From Crocinitomicaceae bacterium (GTDB lineage: Bacteria > Bacteroidota > Bacteroidia > Flavobacteriales_D > Crocinitomicaceae), in assembly GCA_021325675.1 (NCBI GenBank), contig JAJTCM010000003.1, positions 372,001-436,000 of the forward strand: 64,000 bases of DNA, written 5' to 3'. Below the pieces are notes generated by a model. That model did not search any database. It saw only the letters and a list, made by a program, of their open reading frames with translations, and was not told the DNA's origin. Shown here piece after piece: positions 17,920 to 26,245 of this stretch. The translations under genes were made by a program, and so were the position numbers. How positions within the stretch are numbered: the stretch's first letter is position 1; each line of letters starts with the position of its first letter.

Positions 17920-18062
17920 TGTAATGCAAAGTTTCGCAAAGCTTTGGGAACACAAAGTTATGGAAGTTCTAACTTTCTTGCTGCTGCGCGGTGCTGCAGG
18001 GATTAGTTTAGCAAAGACGCAAAGCGCAGCTATTCTCCATTTTCATTTTTTAATTTTCCTTA
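17920..18062. repeat. Degenerate intergenic repeats: GCAAAG words and ATTTTCATTTTTTAATTTTCC
   Basis: Iterated words such as GCAAAGTTTCGCAAAGC and GCAAAGACGCAAAGCGCAGC fill about 17923-18030. A TCCATTTTCATTTTTTAATT stretch follows at about 18036-18060. Both word types recur in other gaps of this window (19590-19650, 49255-49315 and 58470-58585 for the first; 35625-35695, 46505-46680 and 52409-52445 for the second). Confidence 0.55.
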
Positions 18063-18064
18063 GC

Positions 18065-18072
18065 TATCTTTG
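18065..18072 (+). promoter_or_regulatory. -7 element TATCTTTG before nitroreductase
   Basis: TATCTTTG matches TAnnTTTG and sits 69 bases before the nitroreductase ATG. Confidence 0.6.
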
Positions 18073-18116
18073 CAGCTGCTAACTGATAAACGTACATTAA
18101 ATCATAAGCACAGTAA

Positions 18117-18141
18117 CCCATTAGCATATTATCACATTAAC
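18117..18141. repeat. TAATGTGCTAA-family repeat in the nitroreductase leader
   Basis: The stretch reading CCATTAGCATATTATCACAT directly abuts the ATG of the nitroreductase gene and matches the family seen at 13955-13975. It therefore lies within the mRNA leader. Confidence 0.5.
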
Positions 18142-18732
18142 ATGAAATACAATCTTTCGGAAATCACCGCCCTCATCAAGGACAGAAGGACTATTTACCC
18201 CGAACAGTTCTCTTCCCGCAAAGTTCAGCGCGAACAGGTGGAAACCATATTAAATGCCGCAATCTGGGCGCCTACGCACGGCAATACACAGCCCTGGAGG
18301 TTCCAGGTTTTCATGGAGGGAGACAAAGAATTGCTGTCTGATTTCCTGGCGGAGACGTACCTGAAGGTGACCCCGAAAGAGAAGCAAAACGACCAGAAAC
18401 TGGCTAAAATGATCAACCGCCCGAAGCTCGCATCCGTTGTGATCGGCGTGTGGATGAAGCGTGATGAAACAGGAAAGATCAGTGAGCTGGAAGAAATTGA
18501 GGCCGTTTCATGTGCGATCCAGAACATGCACCTCACAGCTACGGCTTACGGGATCGGCGCTTTCTGGTCTACGCCCAGGCTCATCGATTCTGCAGAAATG
18601 AACGCTTTCCTGAAGATCGGCGAAAAAGACAAATGCATTGGCTTGTTCTACCTCGGTTATCCGGCGATCGAATGGCCGAAAAGTCACCGCAAACCGATCG
18701 AATACCTCACCCGCTGGAGCCTGGAAGGTTGA
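18142..18732 (+). CDS. Nitroreductase-family FMN oxidoreductase
   Basis: The 196-residue protein has the nitroreductase fold. RRTIYPEQF near the N-terminus and APTHGNTQPWRF at about 48-59 form the FMN phosphate and ring contacts. GIGAFWSTP at about 139-147 and GLFYLGYPA near 174 complete the site. The family reduces nitro compounds, quinones or flavins with NAD(P)H; the length and motifs resemble the YdjA/TdsD-like small nitroreductases. The ATG at 18142 is the conserved start; the upstream TTG at 18070 lies at the -7 element. The physiological substrate is unknown. Confidence 0.88.
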   Translation: MKYNLSEITALIKDRRTIYPEQFSSRKVQREQVETILNAAIWAPTHGNTQPWRFQVFMEGDKELLSDFLAETYLKVTPKEKQNDQKLAKMINRPKLASVVIGVWMKRDETGKISELEEIEAVSCAIQNMHLTATAYGIGAFWSTPRLIDSAEMNAFLKIGEKDKCIGLFYLGYPAIEWPKSHRKPIEYLTRWSLEG

Positions 18733-18793
18733 ATCTTCAATCAACAGCAGTTACCGATGGCTCAATTTGCTTGACTATTCGGAATTAATTGCT

Positions 18794-18801
18794 TTTCTTT
18801 G
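18794..18801 (+). promoter_or_regulatory. Probable -7 element TTTCTTTG with TTG 20 bases upstream
   Basis: TTTCTTTG differs from TAnnTTTG at one base, and a TTG at 18771-18773 lies 20 bases upstream. The element ends 7 bases before the ATG at 18809, implying a leader of only a few bases. Confidence 0.4.
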
Positions 18802-18808
18802 TATTCCG

Positions 18809-19567
18809 ATGAGATTTCTCCTGATTGTTGCTTCCGTTTTTTTGCTCAGCCCAACTGCGCTTGCCCAAAAAAAAGACCGTTTTCCTTCATATTTTGGCTT
18901 CCAGTTCAAGCCGCTGATCCCCGGGGATTTTCTCGCCAAGTCGCAAATTACGGTTTCTAATGGCACTTTTTCAGGTGTTTTCACCCAAAAATACGGTTAT
19001 TCTTTCGGTGCCATGACCCGTATCGGGATCACGAAGCTCATCAGCTTTGAAACGGGGATCAACCAGGTGAAGCGCAATTACGATATCGATTTCGCCTATC
19101 CTGATTCGAGCCTTTACGGAAGCGCTGATTTTGGGGTGATCAGCTACGATATCCCGATCAATGCGATGATCTACATCCAGCTTTCCGAGAAATTTTTCAC
19201 CAATGCCTCGCTTGGGACTTCCTTTGTTTATTACCCCTCTAATGTGGGCGTAATTCTACCGGTCAATAACAAAGTTGCCTTTACCGGGGAAGGAAAACGC
19301 AATCGCTTGTTTGATTTCGAGATCAATGCTAATTTCGGTTTCGAGCTCCGCAGTGAAAAAAACGGCTTTTTCTACCTGGGTGCTTCTGCCAAATTGCCGC
19401 TCGCCCCGATTTTTAAAGTTGCCGCCGCGTATGAATTTCCCGGCAACACACCCGTTGCTGCGGTTGGCGAAGTTAACGGCGCTTACCTTTCGCTGGATTT
19501 ACGCTACTTCTTCCCGAACGTGAAAAACAAAGGGAAAAATACAACCGAAGGCCCGATCACGAATTAA
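18809..19567 (+). CDS. Outer-membrane beta-barrel protein, PorT/OmpX-like
   Basis: The 252-residue product has a signal peptide (MRFLLIVASVFLLSPTALAQ). The body has alternating hydrophobic strands with aromatic girdles, such as YGYSFGAMTRIGI, FEINANFGFEL and YLSLDLRYFFPN, typical of an 8- to 10-strand barrel of the Bacteroidota outer-membrane beta-barrel family. The reading frame is open upstream to 18638 inside the nitroreductase gene, but the ATG at 18809 begins the signal peptide. The role is unknown; relatives are structural or transport barrels. Confidence 0.8.
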   Translation: MRFLLIVASVFLLSPTALAQKKDRFPSYFGFQFKPLIPGDFLAKSQITVSNGTFSGVFTQKYGYSFGAMTRIGITKLISFETGINQVKRNYDIDFAYPDSSLYGSADFGVISYDIPINAMIYIQLSEKFFTNASLGTSFVYYPSNVGVILPVNNKVAFTGEGKRNRLFDFEINANFGFELRSEKNGFFYLGASAKLPLAPIFKVAAAYEFPGNTPVAAVGEVNGAYLSLDLRYFFPNVKNKGKNTTEGPITN

Positions 19568-19589
19568 TTTTATCCAGCTAAACAACACA

Positions 19590-19650
19590 AACTACATCTC
19601 TGCGATAATCTGCGCTAAAAAATCTGCTCACATCTGCGGGAAATAATTAA
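19590..19650. repeat. Degenerate TCTGCG word repeat
   Basis: The stretch contains ATCTCTGCGATAATCTGCGC, AATCTGCTC and CACATCTGCGGGAA in tandem. It lies in the guaB upstream gap and matches words in other intergenic regions of the window. Confidence 0.5.
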
Positions 19651-19683
19651 TCCCAAAAATCGATTTACCTCAGAAAAAATAAT

Positions 19684-19691
19684 TAAATTTG
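19684..19691 (+). promoter_or_regulatory. guaB -7 element TAAATTTG
   Basis: TAAATTTG fits TAnnTTTG and is followed by GCAGG, the usual downstream context here. It lies 31 bases before the guaB ATG. Confidence 0.65.
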
Positions 19692-19722
19692 CAGGAATTT
19701 ATTTAAAAAAAGGAATAAGTTC

Positions 19723-21195
19723 ATGTCGCTTACAAATCTCCAAAACACCCAGGAAGGCCTAACATTTGATGACGTATTGTTAGTACCCGCTTTTTCACAA
19801 GTTCTCCCCCGCAACGTTCAGCTTAACAGCAAATTAACCCGCAACATCAGTGTCAATACGCCCGTAGTTTCCGCCGCAATGGATACCGTTACGGAAGCAA
19901 ACCTGGCTATTGCTATGGCGCAGCAGGGAGGCATCGGGGTGATCCACAAAAGCATGAGCATTGCCGAGCAGGCCCTGGAAGTGAGAAAAGTAAAGCGTTC
20001 CGAAAGCGGGATGATCCTTGATCCGGTAACCTTGTCTGAAAATGCCCTCGTGGAAGACGCGCTTACCTTGATGAAAGAGAACAAAATCGGCGGGATCCCG
20101 GTGGTTGACGAGCAAAATATCCTGAAAGGGATTGTAACCAACCGCGACCTGCGCTTTGAAAAAAATTACCTTCGCCCGATCCGGGAAATCATGACTTCAG
20201 AAAATATCATCACGACATCGGATGGTACCGATCTGAGCACGGCGGAAGGCATTTTACAGGAAAATAAAATTGAGAAGCTCCCGGTTGTGGATGCTAACAG
20301 AAAGCTGATCGGGCTGATTACTTACCGCGATATCATCAAAGTAAAAGAACACCCGAATTCCTGCAAGGACAGCTTCGGACGCTTGCGCGTAGCAGCCGGC
20401 GTGGGAGTAACGCATGATACGCTCGAGCGCGTGAAAGCGCTCGTGGATGCAGGCGTGGACGCTATCGTAATCGACACTGCACACGGACACTCGCAGGGCG
20501 TTGTTGAAAAATTGAAAGAAGTAAAAGCCGCTTACCCGAAACTGGAGGTAATCGTTGGAAATATTGCAACGGCGGAAGCCGCGAAATACCTGGCTGATGC
20601 AGGCGCAGATGCGGTGAAAGTGGGGATCGGGCCGGGCTCGATTTGTACCACGCGGATCATTGCCGGTGTTGGCGTACCGCAGCTTTCAGCAATCAATGAT
20701 GTTGCGAAAGCCCTGGAAGGAACCGGTGTTCCGGTGATTGCCGACGGCGGGATCCGTTATACGGGCGATATCGTCAAAGCTATAGCAGCAGGCGCAGATA
20801 CCGTGATGATCGGCTCGATGTTCGCCGGTGTGGAAGAATCCCCGGGAGAAACAATTATTTTCGAAGGGCGGAAATTCAAGGCTTACCGCGGAATGGGCTC
20901 ACTCGAAGCGATGCAGAAAGGCTCCAAAGACCGTTATTTCCAGGACGCTGAGGACGATATCAAAAAGCTTGTTCCTGAAGGTATTTCCGGGCGTGTTCCT
21001 TACAAAGGCAAGCTCGTGGAAGTGGTTTACCAGATTATCGGCGGTTTAAGGGCCGGAATGGGCTACTGCGGCGCACCGACAATTGCTGACCTGAAAGGCG
21101 CTAAATTCGTGCGGATTACGAACGCCGGGATGCGTGAATCACACCCGCATGACGTAACGATCACACGGGAAGCGCCGAATTATAGCATTAAATAA
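19723..21195 (+). CDS. guaB: Inosine-5'-monophosphate dehydrogenase
   Basis: The 490-residue enzyme oxidises IMP to XMP with NAD+, the committed step of GTP synthesis. The (beta/alpha)8 barrel contains the catalytic loop GPGSICTTR with the active-site Cys near residue 309, the [12 protein letters not shown] phosphate site and the mobile flap region. A pair of CBS domains at about 95-215 is inserted after the first strands, as usual. The start MSLTNLQ with an ATG is consistent with family length. It has its own promoter (19684) and is followed after 145 bases by the parvulin gene, which has a separate -7 element. Confidence 0.97.
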   Translation: MSLTNLQNTQEGLTFDDVLLVPAFSQVLPRNVQLNSKLTRNISVNTPVVSAAMDTVTEANLAIAMAQQGGIGVIHKSMSIAEQALEVRKVKRSESGMILDPVTLSENALVEDALTLMKENKIGGIPVVDEQNILKGIVTNRDLRFEKNYLRPIREIMTSENIITTSDGTDLSTAEGILQENKIEKLPVVDANRKLIGLITYRDIIKVKEHPNSCKDSFGRLRVAAGVGVTHDTLERVKALVDAGVDAIVIDTAHGHSQGVVEKLKEVKAAYPKLEVIVGNIATAEAAKYLADAGADAVKVGIGPGSICTTRIIAGVGVPQLSAINDVAKALEGTGVPVIADGGIRYTGDIVKAIAAGADTVMIGSMFAGVEESPGETIIFEGRKFKAYRGMGSLEAMQKGSKDRYFQDAEDDIKKLVPEGISGRVPYKGKLVEVVYQIIGGLRAGMGYCGAPTIADLKGAKFVRITNAGMRESHPHDVTITREAPNYSIK

Positions 21196-21304
21196 TTTCC
21201 TTTTTCAGCAAATCAAGATAAAAATGAATGCCAGGCTAAGTTTGGCAGGCTTTTCGCATGCTGTTAAAAACACGTTAATTTCCGTGTTATTTAAAACATT
21301 TCAT

Positions 21305-21312
21305 TATTTTTG
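21305..21312 (+). promoter_or_regulatory. -7 element TATTTTTG of parvulin gene
   Basis: TATTTTTG matches TAnnTTTG and lies 28 bases before the ATG at 21341. Confidence 0.6.
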
Positions 21313-21340
21313 AGCAAAAAATTGATAAACACGTTAAACC

Positions 21341-23299
21341 ATGAAATCTCTTTTAGTTAGTGTTACCTGTATTTTATCTTTAAATTTATCCTTGGCGCAA
21401 AGCGACCCAACCGTTATGGAAATTAACGGCAAGCAGGTTACCAAAAGTGAATTTTTACAAATTTATCTGAAAAACAACCCTGATCCTAAGTACGATAAGG
21501 CTGCCCTGGATGAATACATGGAGCTTTTCAAGAAATTCAAGCTGAAAGTAGCGGAGGCGGAAGCTTTGGGATACGATACTATTCCGAAACTGAAGCGTGA
21601 ACTGGAAGGTTACCGCAAATCACTGGCTACACCTTACCTCGTTGACAGTGAGAAAAATGAAGAAATGATCAAGCAGGCTTACGAACGCCTCAAGAAAGAA
21701 GTACGCGCTTCGCATATCCTCATCCGTGTAGACGAAAACGCTTCGTCCGCCGATACACTTGCTGCCTGGAATAAGCTCATGGCACTCAAAAAACGCATTG
21801 AAAACGGGGAAGATTTCGCGAAAGTTGCGCAAGGCCCCGGTGGATCTGATGACCCTTCGGTTGCACAAAACGGCGGCGACCTCGGCTACTTCACTGCTTT
21901 CCAGATGGTTTACCCTTTCGAAGAAGCAGCTTATACAACAGCTATCGGCAAAGTTTCCATGCCTGTAAGAACACGTTTCGGCTACCACATCCTGAAAGTT
22001 GTTGGTGAAAGACCGGCCCGCGGAACAATGACCGTTGCACACATTATGATTTCCTCCGGGAAAGACGATACACCTGAGCAAGCTGGCGATGCCGCTAAAA
22101 AAGCACAGGAAATTTACGATAAAATCCAGAAAGGTGAAAACTTTGAACAGCTCGCTTCCATGTTTTCCGATGACTTTAACTCCGCTGAAAAAGGCGGTGT
22201 TTTGCCTCCGTTCGGTTCAGGAACAACAACACGTATGCTCCCTGAATTCGAAGAAGCGGCTTTTGCTTTGAAAAACGACGGCGAAGTTTCCAAACCTGTT
22301 AAAACACTTTACGGTTACCACATCATCAAGCGCATCAGCTGGAAAGACATTGCGTCATTTGAAGTGATGAAGAAAGACCTGCAAAACAAAGTGAAACGCG
22401 ACGACCGTGCGAAAAAAACACAGGATTATTTTGTACAGAAACTGAAAAAAGAGTACAACTATTCCAGCAAGCTTTCGAAAACAATCGCACCGTTCTACAA
22501 AACTGTTGACACGACATACGTTAAAGGCGGATGGAGTGCAGATAAAATCACTTCCGACAAGCCTATGTTTGTCCTCAACGGTAAAAGCTTCACCCAGAAG
22601 CAATTTGCTGATTACCTGGCAAAAAACTATGCGACCGTTCCGAATACCACTCCGAAAGACATTGTTAACATGCAGTTCAACAACTGGGAAAAAGCGTCCA
22701 TTCTCGCTTACGAAGAAACCCAGCTTGAAAGAAAGCACCCGGAATTTAAAGCTTTGATGCAGGAATATCACGATGGGATTTTACTTTACGAAGTGATGTC
22801 TGACAAAGTATGGAACAAAGCCAGCAAAGACACCAGCGGCCTGAAAGACTTCTACCGTCAGAACATGAGCAAATACCAGTGGAAAGAAAGAACAGACGCT
22901 GTTGTTTACGAATGCCTGAACAAAGAAATCGCTGCTAAAGTTTACAAAATGCTGCAAAACGACACGATCAACTCCAAGCACGTACTGGATAAGATCAACG
23001 CTGATTCGGAGCTGAACCTGCGCGTACGCACCAACAAATTTGAAATCAGCGAAACGCCGTACCTCAAAGGTCAAACCCTGAAAAAAGGCTTAAACGGACC
23101 GTATGAAGCGGAAGGTAAATTCTACGTTGTAGAAGTAGAAAGCATGATCCCTGCCGGACCGAAAAGCTTTGACGAGGCGAAAGGCGCCATCACAGCCGAC
23201 TACCAGTCTTACCTGGAAAAAAACTGGCTGGACGAGCTCGCTAAAAAGCACCCGATCAAAGTGAACGAAGCCGTGCTTTACAAGCTCCAGGAGAACTAA
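21341..23299 (+). CDS. Periplasmic peptidyl-prolyl isomerase with two parvulin domains
   Basis: The 652-residue protein has a signal peptide (1-19, ending SLAQ). Two PpiC/rotamase domains at about 117-222 and 227-332 each keep the ASHIL / VAHIM strand, the GGDLGYF / GGVLPPF loop and FGYHILK / YGYHIIK. The SurA/PpiD-like remainder is helical. It should act in the periplasm on unfolded outer-membrane and T9SS clients. The adjacent SurA-like gene is also a parvulin, so this is a local pair of folding factors. A terminator separates the two. Confidence 0.9.
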   Translation: MKSLLVSVTCILSLNLSLAQSDPTVMEINGKQVTKSEFLQIYLKNNPDPKYDKAALDEYMELFKKFKLKVAEAEALGYDTIPKLKRELEGYRKSLATPYLVDSEKNEEMIKQAYERLKKEVRASHILIRVDENASSADTLAAWNKLMALKKRIENGEDFAKVAQGPGGSDDPSVAQNGGDLGYFTAFQMVYPFEEAAYTTAIGKVSMPVRTRFGYHILKVVGERPARGTMTVAHIMISSGKDDTPEQAGDAAKKAQEIYDKIQKGENFEQLASMFSDDFNSAEKGGVLPPFGSGTTTRMLPEFEEAAFALKNDGEVSKPVKTLYGYHIIKRISWKDIASFEVMKKDLQNKVKRDDRAKKTQDYFVQKLKKEYNYSSKLSKTIAPFYKTVDTTYVKGGWSADKITSDKPMFVLNGKSFTQKQFADYLAKNYATVPNTTPKDIVNMQFNNWEKASILAYEETQLERKHPEFKALMQEYHDGILLYEVMSDKVWNKASKDTSGLKDFYRQNMSKYQWKERTDAVVYECLNKEIAAKVYKMLQNDTINSKHVLDKINADSELNLRVRTNKFEISETPYLKGQTLKKGLNGPYEAEGKFYVVEVESMIPAGPKSFDEAKGAITADYQSYLEKNWLDELAKKHPIKVNEAVLYKLQEN

Positions 23300-23331
23300 G
23301 AAAAACATCTGTTAATATTTCCTAAACTTTA

Positions 23332-23363
23332 AATCCCGATTGCGGTCGGGATTGATTTTTTTT
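23332..23363 (+). terminator. Intrinsic terminator of the two-domain parvulin gene
   Basis: AATCCCGA pairs perfectly with TCGGGATT around TTGCGG and is followed by GATTTTTTTTA. Confidence 0.85.
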
Positions 23364-23393
23364 ACAACTTTACAACACTTAAGAATACAATAA

Positions 23394-24752
23394 ATGAAGT
23401 TAATTTTCTCCTTTTTCCTGATCACACTTACCGCCCAGCTTTCTTTTTCACAGGAAACGCCAAAGTCCGTTATTGATAAAGTGATCGCCCAGATCGGAGA
23501 CAACATCATTTTGAAATCAGACGTTGAAGCCCAAAAACTCCAGGCCGCTCAATCCGGTATGGAAGTGAGCAAGGAAACTGACTGTCTCATCCTTGAGCAG
23601 CTCATGTTCCAGAACCTGCTGCTTAACCAGGCTGAAATCGATAGTATTACAATCACTGATGCCCAGGTTGACGCAGAAATGGAGAACCGGATCCGTGTGA
23701 TTGAAACCCAGATCGGCGGACGGGAAAAAATGGAAAAGTTTTACGGAAAAAGCATTACCGAGATTAAAAACGAATTCCGCGACCTGATCCGTAAACGTTT
23801 GATGAGCGAAGAAATGGAGCGCCAGATCACACAGAATGTCAGCGTTACCCCAAAAGAAATTGAAGCTTTTTACAAAACAATCCCCAAGGACAGTATTCCG
23901 CTGATCAACTCCAAGCTGAGCTTCCAGCAAATTGTTGTTTTCCCTGAAATCACGAAAGAAGATAAAGAACTGGCCCGCCAGAAACTGGAAGAAATCCGTC
24001 AGAATATCCTGGGCGGCAAAAGCTTCGAAACACAGGCAAGGATACATTCACAGGATCCCGGGAGTGCAGCCCAGGGCGGTAAGCTTGAAGCTACACGCGG
24101 TATGATGGTGCCGGCTTTCGAATCTGTTGTTTTTTCCCTGAAAGAAAATGAAGTCAGCCAGGTATTTGAAACGGAATTTGGTTACCACATCATTCAACTG
24201 GTCCAGCGTATGGGCGACGATTACGTTTGCCGTCACATCCTGATCACACCGGAATTCAGCCGCGAAAGCCTTGACAAATCCAGCAAGCTGATTGAAGAAT
24301 GCTACCAGGCATTGAGACAAAATACAATTACCTGGGAAAATGCTGTGTTGAAATATTCCAACGATGCGAACACAAAGCAAAACCGCGGGATCATCACCAA
24401 TCCTATTACGGGTGAACAAACATGGAGCATGGAAGACCTCAACCAGGTTGACCAGCAGATTTATTTGCTGACAGACGCTTTGAATAAAGGCGATGTTTCC
24501 AGCCCGTCCTTTTATTTCGATTACATTGAGCGCAAACAGGGGCTTCGTATTGTACGCCTGATGGAACGCACCAGCCCGCATTACGCCAACCTGACAGACG
24601 ATTACGCCCTGATCCAGAAAGCAACGGAAAACAAGAAAAAAGAAGATACTTTAAACAAATGGGTGAGCTCCAAGCTAAGCAATGCTTACATACGGATCGA
24701 CCAGGATTATTCTTCCTGCAAATTCAGGCACAATTGGGTCACCACCCCCTAA
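23394..24752 (+). CDS. SurA-like periplasmic chaperone/isomerase
   Basis: The 452-residue protein has a signal peptide (MKLIFSFFLITLTAQLSFSQ). A SurA N-terminal helical region opens DKVIAQIGDNIILKSDVE, the hallmark of the SurA family. A parvulin domain follows at about 178-272 (FQQIVVFPE, GSAAQGGKLE, FGYHIIQL), with a second degenerate one at about 278-390. It escorts outer-membrane proteins across the periplasm. moxR starts 12 bases after its stop, so the two are probably one transcript. Confidence 0.9.
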   Translation: MKLIFSFFLITLTAQLSFSQETPKSVIDKVIAQIGDNIILKSDVEAQKLQAAQSGMEVSKETDCLILEQLMFQNLLLNQAEIDSITITDAQVDAEMENRIRVIETQIGGREKMEKFYGKSITEIKNEFRDLIRKRLMSEEMERQITQNVSVTPKEIEAFYKTIPKDSIPLINSKLSFQQIVVFPEITKEDKELARQKLEEIRQNILGGKSFETQARIHSQDPGSAAQGGKLEATRGMMVPAFESVVFSLKENEVSQVFETEFGYHIIQLVQRMGDDYVCRHILITPEFSRESLDKSSKLIEECYQALRQNTITWENAVLKYSNDANTKQNRGIITNPITGEQTWSMEDLNQVDQQIYLLTDALNKGDVSSPSFYFDYIERKQGLRIVRLMERTSPHYANLTDDYALIQKATENKKKEDTLNKWVSSKLSNAYIRIDQDYSSCKFRHNWVTTP

Positions 24753-24764
24753 AAGATTCATACT

Positions 24765-25721
24765 ATGTCGGATGTAGAAGCTGTAAACCAGTTAGTCAAA
24801 GATTACGCAAGCCTTAAAAAAGAAATCCACCAGGTTATTGTTGGCCAGGATGAAGTAGTAGACCAGGTACTGATCTCTGTTTTTTCCCGCGGTCACGCCT
24901 TGCTTGTCGGGGTTCCCGGATTGGCAAAAACCTTGCTGGTAAACACAATTGCCCAAACACTGGGATTAAGCTTCAACCGGATCCAGTTTACGCCGGATTT
25001 GATGCCTTCCGATATCATCGGTTCAGAAATCCTGGACGAAAACCGCCAGTTTAAATTCATCAAAGGGCCTTTGTTCAACAACATTGTACTCGCCGATGAG
25101 ATTAACCGGACACCGCCAAAAACACAGTCTGCGCTTCTTGAAGCAATGCAGGAAAAATCGGTAACTGCCGCCGGACATACGTACAAGCTGCCCGCGCCTT
25201 TTTTCGTTTTGGCTACCCAAAACCCCATCGAGCAGGAAGGAACCTATCCCCTGCCGGAAGCACAGCTTGACCGCTTTATGTTCAATATCTGGGTAGATTA
25301 CCCGGCATACAACGAAGAACTCGCCATTGTAAAAGCAACAACTTCCGATACCGAAATTAAGCTCAACCGGATCCTTACCGGGGAGCAAATCCTGAAATAC
25401 CAGGAGCTGATCCGTAAAATCCCCGTAGCTGACAATGTACTTGAATACGCCGTGAAGCTGGTTTCAAAAACACGTCACGCGAACGAGCTTGCGCCGCAGC
25501 TTACGAAAGATTTCATTAGCTGGGGAGCCGGACCGAGAGCTTCGCAGTACCTCATCATCGGGGCGAAATGCCACGCTGCCATCCGCGGAAAATACTCACC
25601 GGATATCGACGACGTAAAAGCTGTCGCAAAACCGATCCTCCGTCACCGGATTGTGCGCAACTACCGCGCCGAAGCAGAAGGATATTCCATGGACCGCATT
25701 ATCGAAGAATTAATGAAGTAA
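24765..25721 (+). CDS. MoxR-family AAA+ ATPase
   Basis: The 318-residue cytoplasmic AAA+ protein has Walker A GVPGLAKT at residues 49-56, Walker B IVLADEIN near 111, and the AAA lid with the ATQNP sensor 1 near 151-155. MoxR proteins act as chaperones for metal or complex insertion and usually neighbour DUF58/von Willebrand genes. None is present here, and the neighbour is the SurA-like chaperone gene 12 bases upstream. A terminator follows. The client is unknown. Confidence 0.92.
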   Translation: MSDVEAVNQLVKDYASLKKEIHQVIVGQDEVVDQVLISVFSRGHALLVGVPGLAKTLLVNTIAQTLGLSFNRIQFTPDLMPSDIIGSEILDENRQFKFIKGPLFNNIVLADEINRTPPKTQSALLEAMQEKSVTAAGHTYKLPAPFFVLATQNPIEQEGTYPLPEAQLDRFMFNIWVDYPAYNEELAIVKATTSDTEIKLNRILTGEQILKYQELIRKIPVADNVLEYAVKLVSKTRHANELAPQLTKDFISWGAGPRASQYLIIGAKCHAAIRGKYSPDIDDVKAVAKPILRHRIVRNYRAEAEGYSMDRIIEELMK

Positions 25722-25742
25722 TCGAAAAAATATACGATAAAA

Positions 25743-25772
25743 AAGGGGAGCTGACTTAGATTAGCTCCCCTT
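25743..25772. terminator. Terminator between convergent moxR and small membrane protein gene
   Basis: AAGGGGAGCT pairs perfectly with AGCTCCCCTT around a ten-base loop. The T-tract on the + side is short (TTGTTATTT). The A-rich side gives a T-run on the minus strand, so it may serve both genes. Confidence 0.75.
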
Positions 25773-25794
25773 GTTATTTCACAGTAAATTTGAC

Positions 25795-26073
25795 TCAGAA
25801 AACCGTGAAATAAATCATTAACAGGATATCAATTAGTAAGGCCGTCACTGCGGACCCTAAAATCCACTTCATTGGGGCTACCCCCAAAATCAGGCTTAAG
25901 GTCAACATCGTAGGCACAACAACCGCAACCAATGTTGCCGTGTACTGAATAGCCCCGAAACCAACCGTGATCCCTCCCATACAACCGATAATCAGGATGA
26001 GCATGCTAATTACGCCATAGCGGTTGAATTCCGTAGTTTTCATTAAATCTGTTTTCATTGCATTTGCTTCCAT
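25795..26073 (-). CDS. Small integral membrane protein, unknown
   Basis: The 92-residue product has a short polar N-terminus (MEANAMKTDLMKTTEFNRYG) and three predicted membrane helices (VISMLILIIGCMGGITVGFG, ATLVAVVVPTMLTLSLILGV, WILGSAVTALLIDILLMIYF). I recognise no family. A longer frame opens at 26109, but a GAACTTTG -7-like element at 26093-26100 places the transcript start downstream of it, supporting the ATG at 26073 (or 26058). It is divergent from comM. Confidence 0.7.
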   Translation of the reverse strand: MEANAMKTDLMKTTEFNRYGVISMLILIIGCMGGITVGFGAIQYTATLVAVVVPTMLTLSLILGVAPMKWILGSAVTALLIDILLMIYFTVF

Positions 26074-26140
26074 AGCTTCTAATTTTATAATACAAAGTTC
26101 CGGAAACATTCCCGCCTGAAAAATGAGAAAAACGGGTTAA

Positions 26141-26164
26141 AAAAGTTGATTTTTATCAACTTTT
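26141..26164. repeat. Perfect 10-base inverted repeat in the comM upstream gap
   Basis: AAAAGTTGAT and ATCAACTTTT flank a TTTT loop. It lies between the divergent small membrane protein gene and comM, 82 bases before comM. It could be an operator or a hairpin in the comM leader. Confidence 0.6.
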
Positions 26165-26245
26165 GAAGATTTATAGATTATCGGATGGTTAGATTTCCAT
26201 TTTTTTTCTTAACTTCATATAACTTAACTTAAAAAAACACCTTTT

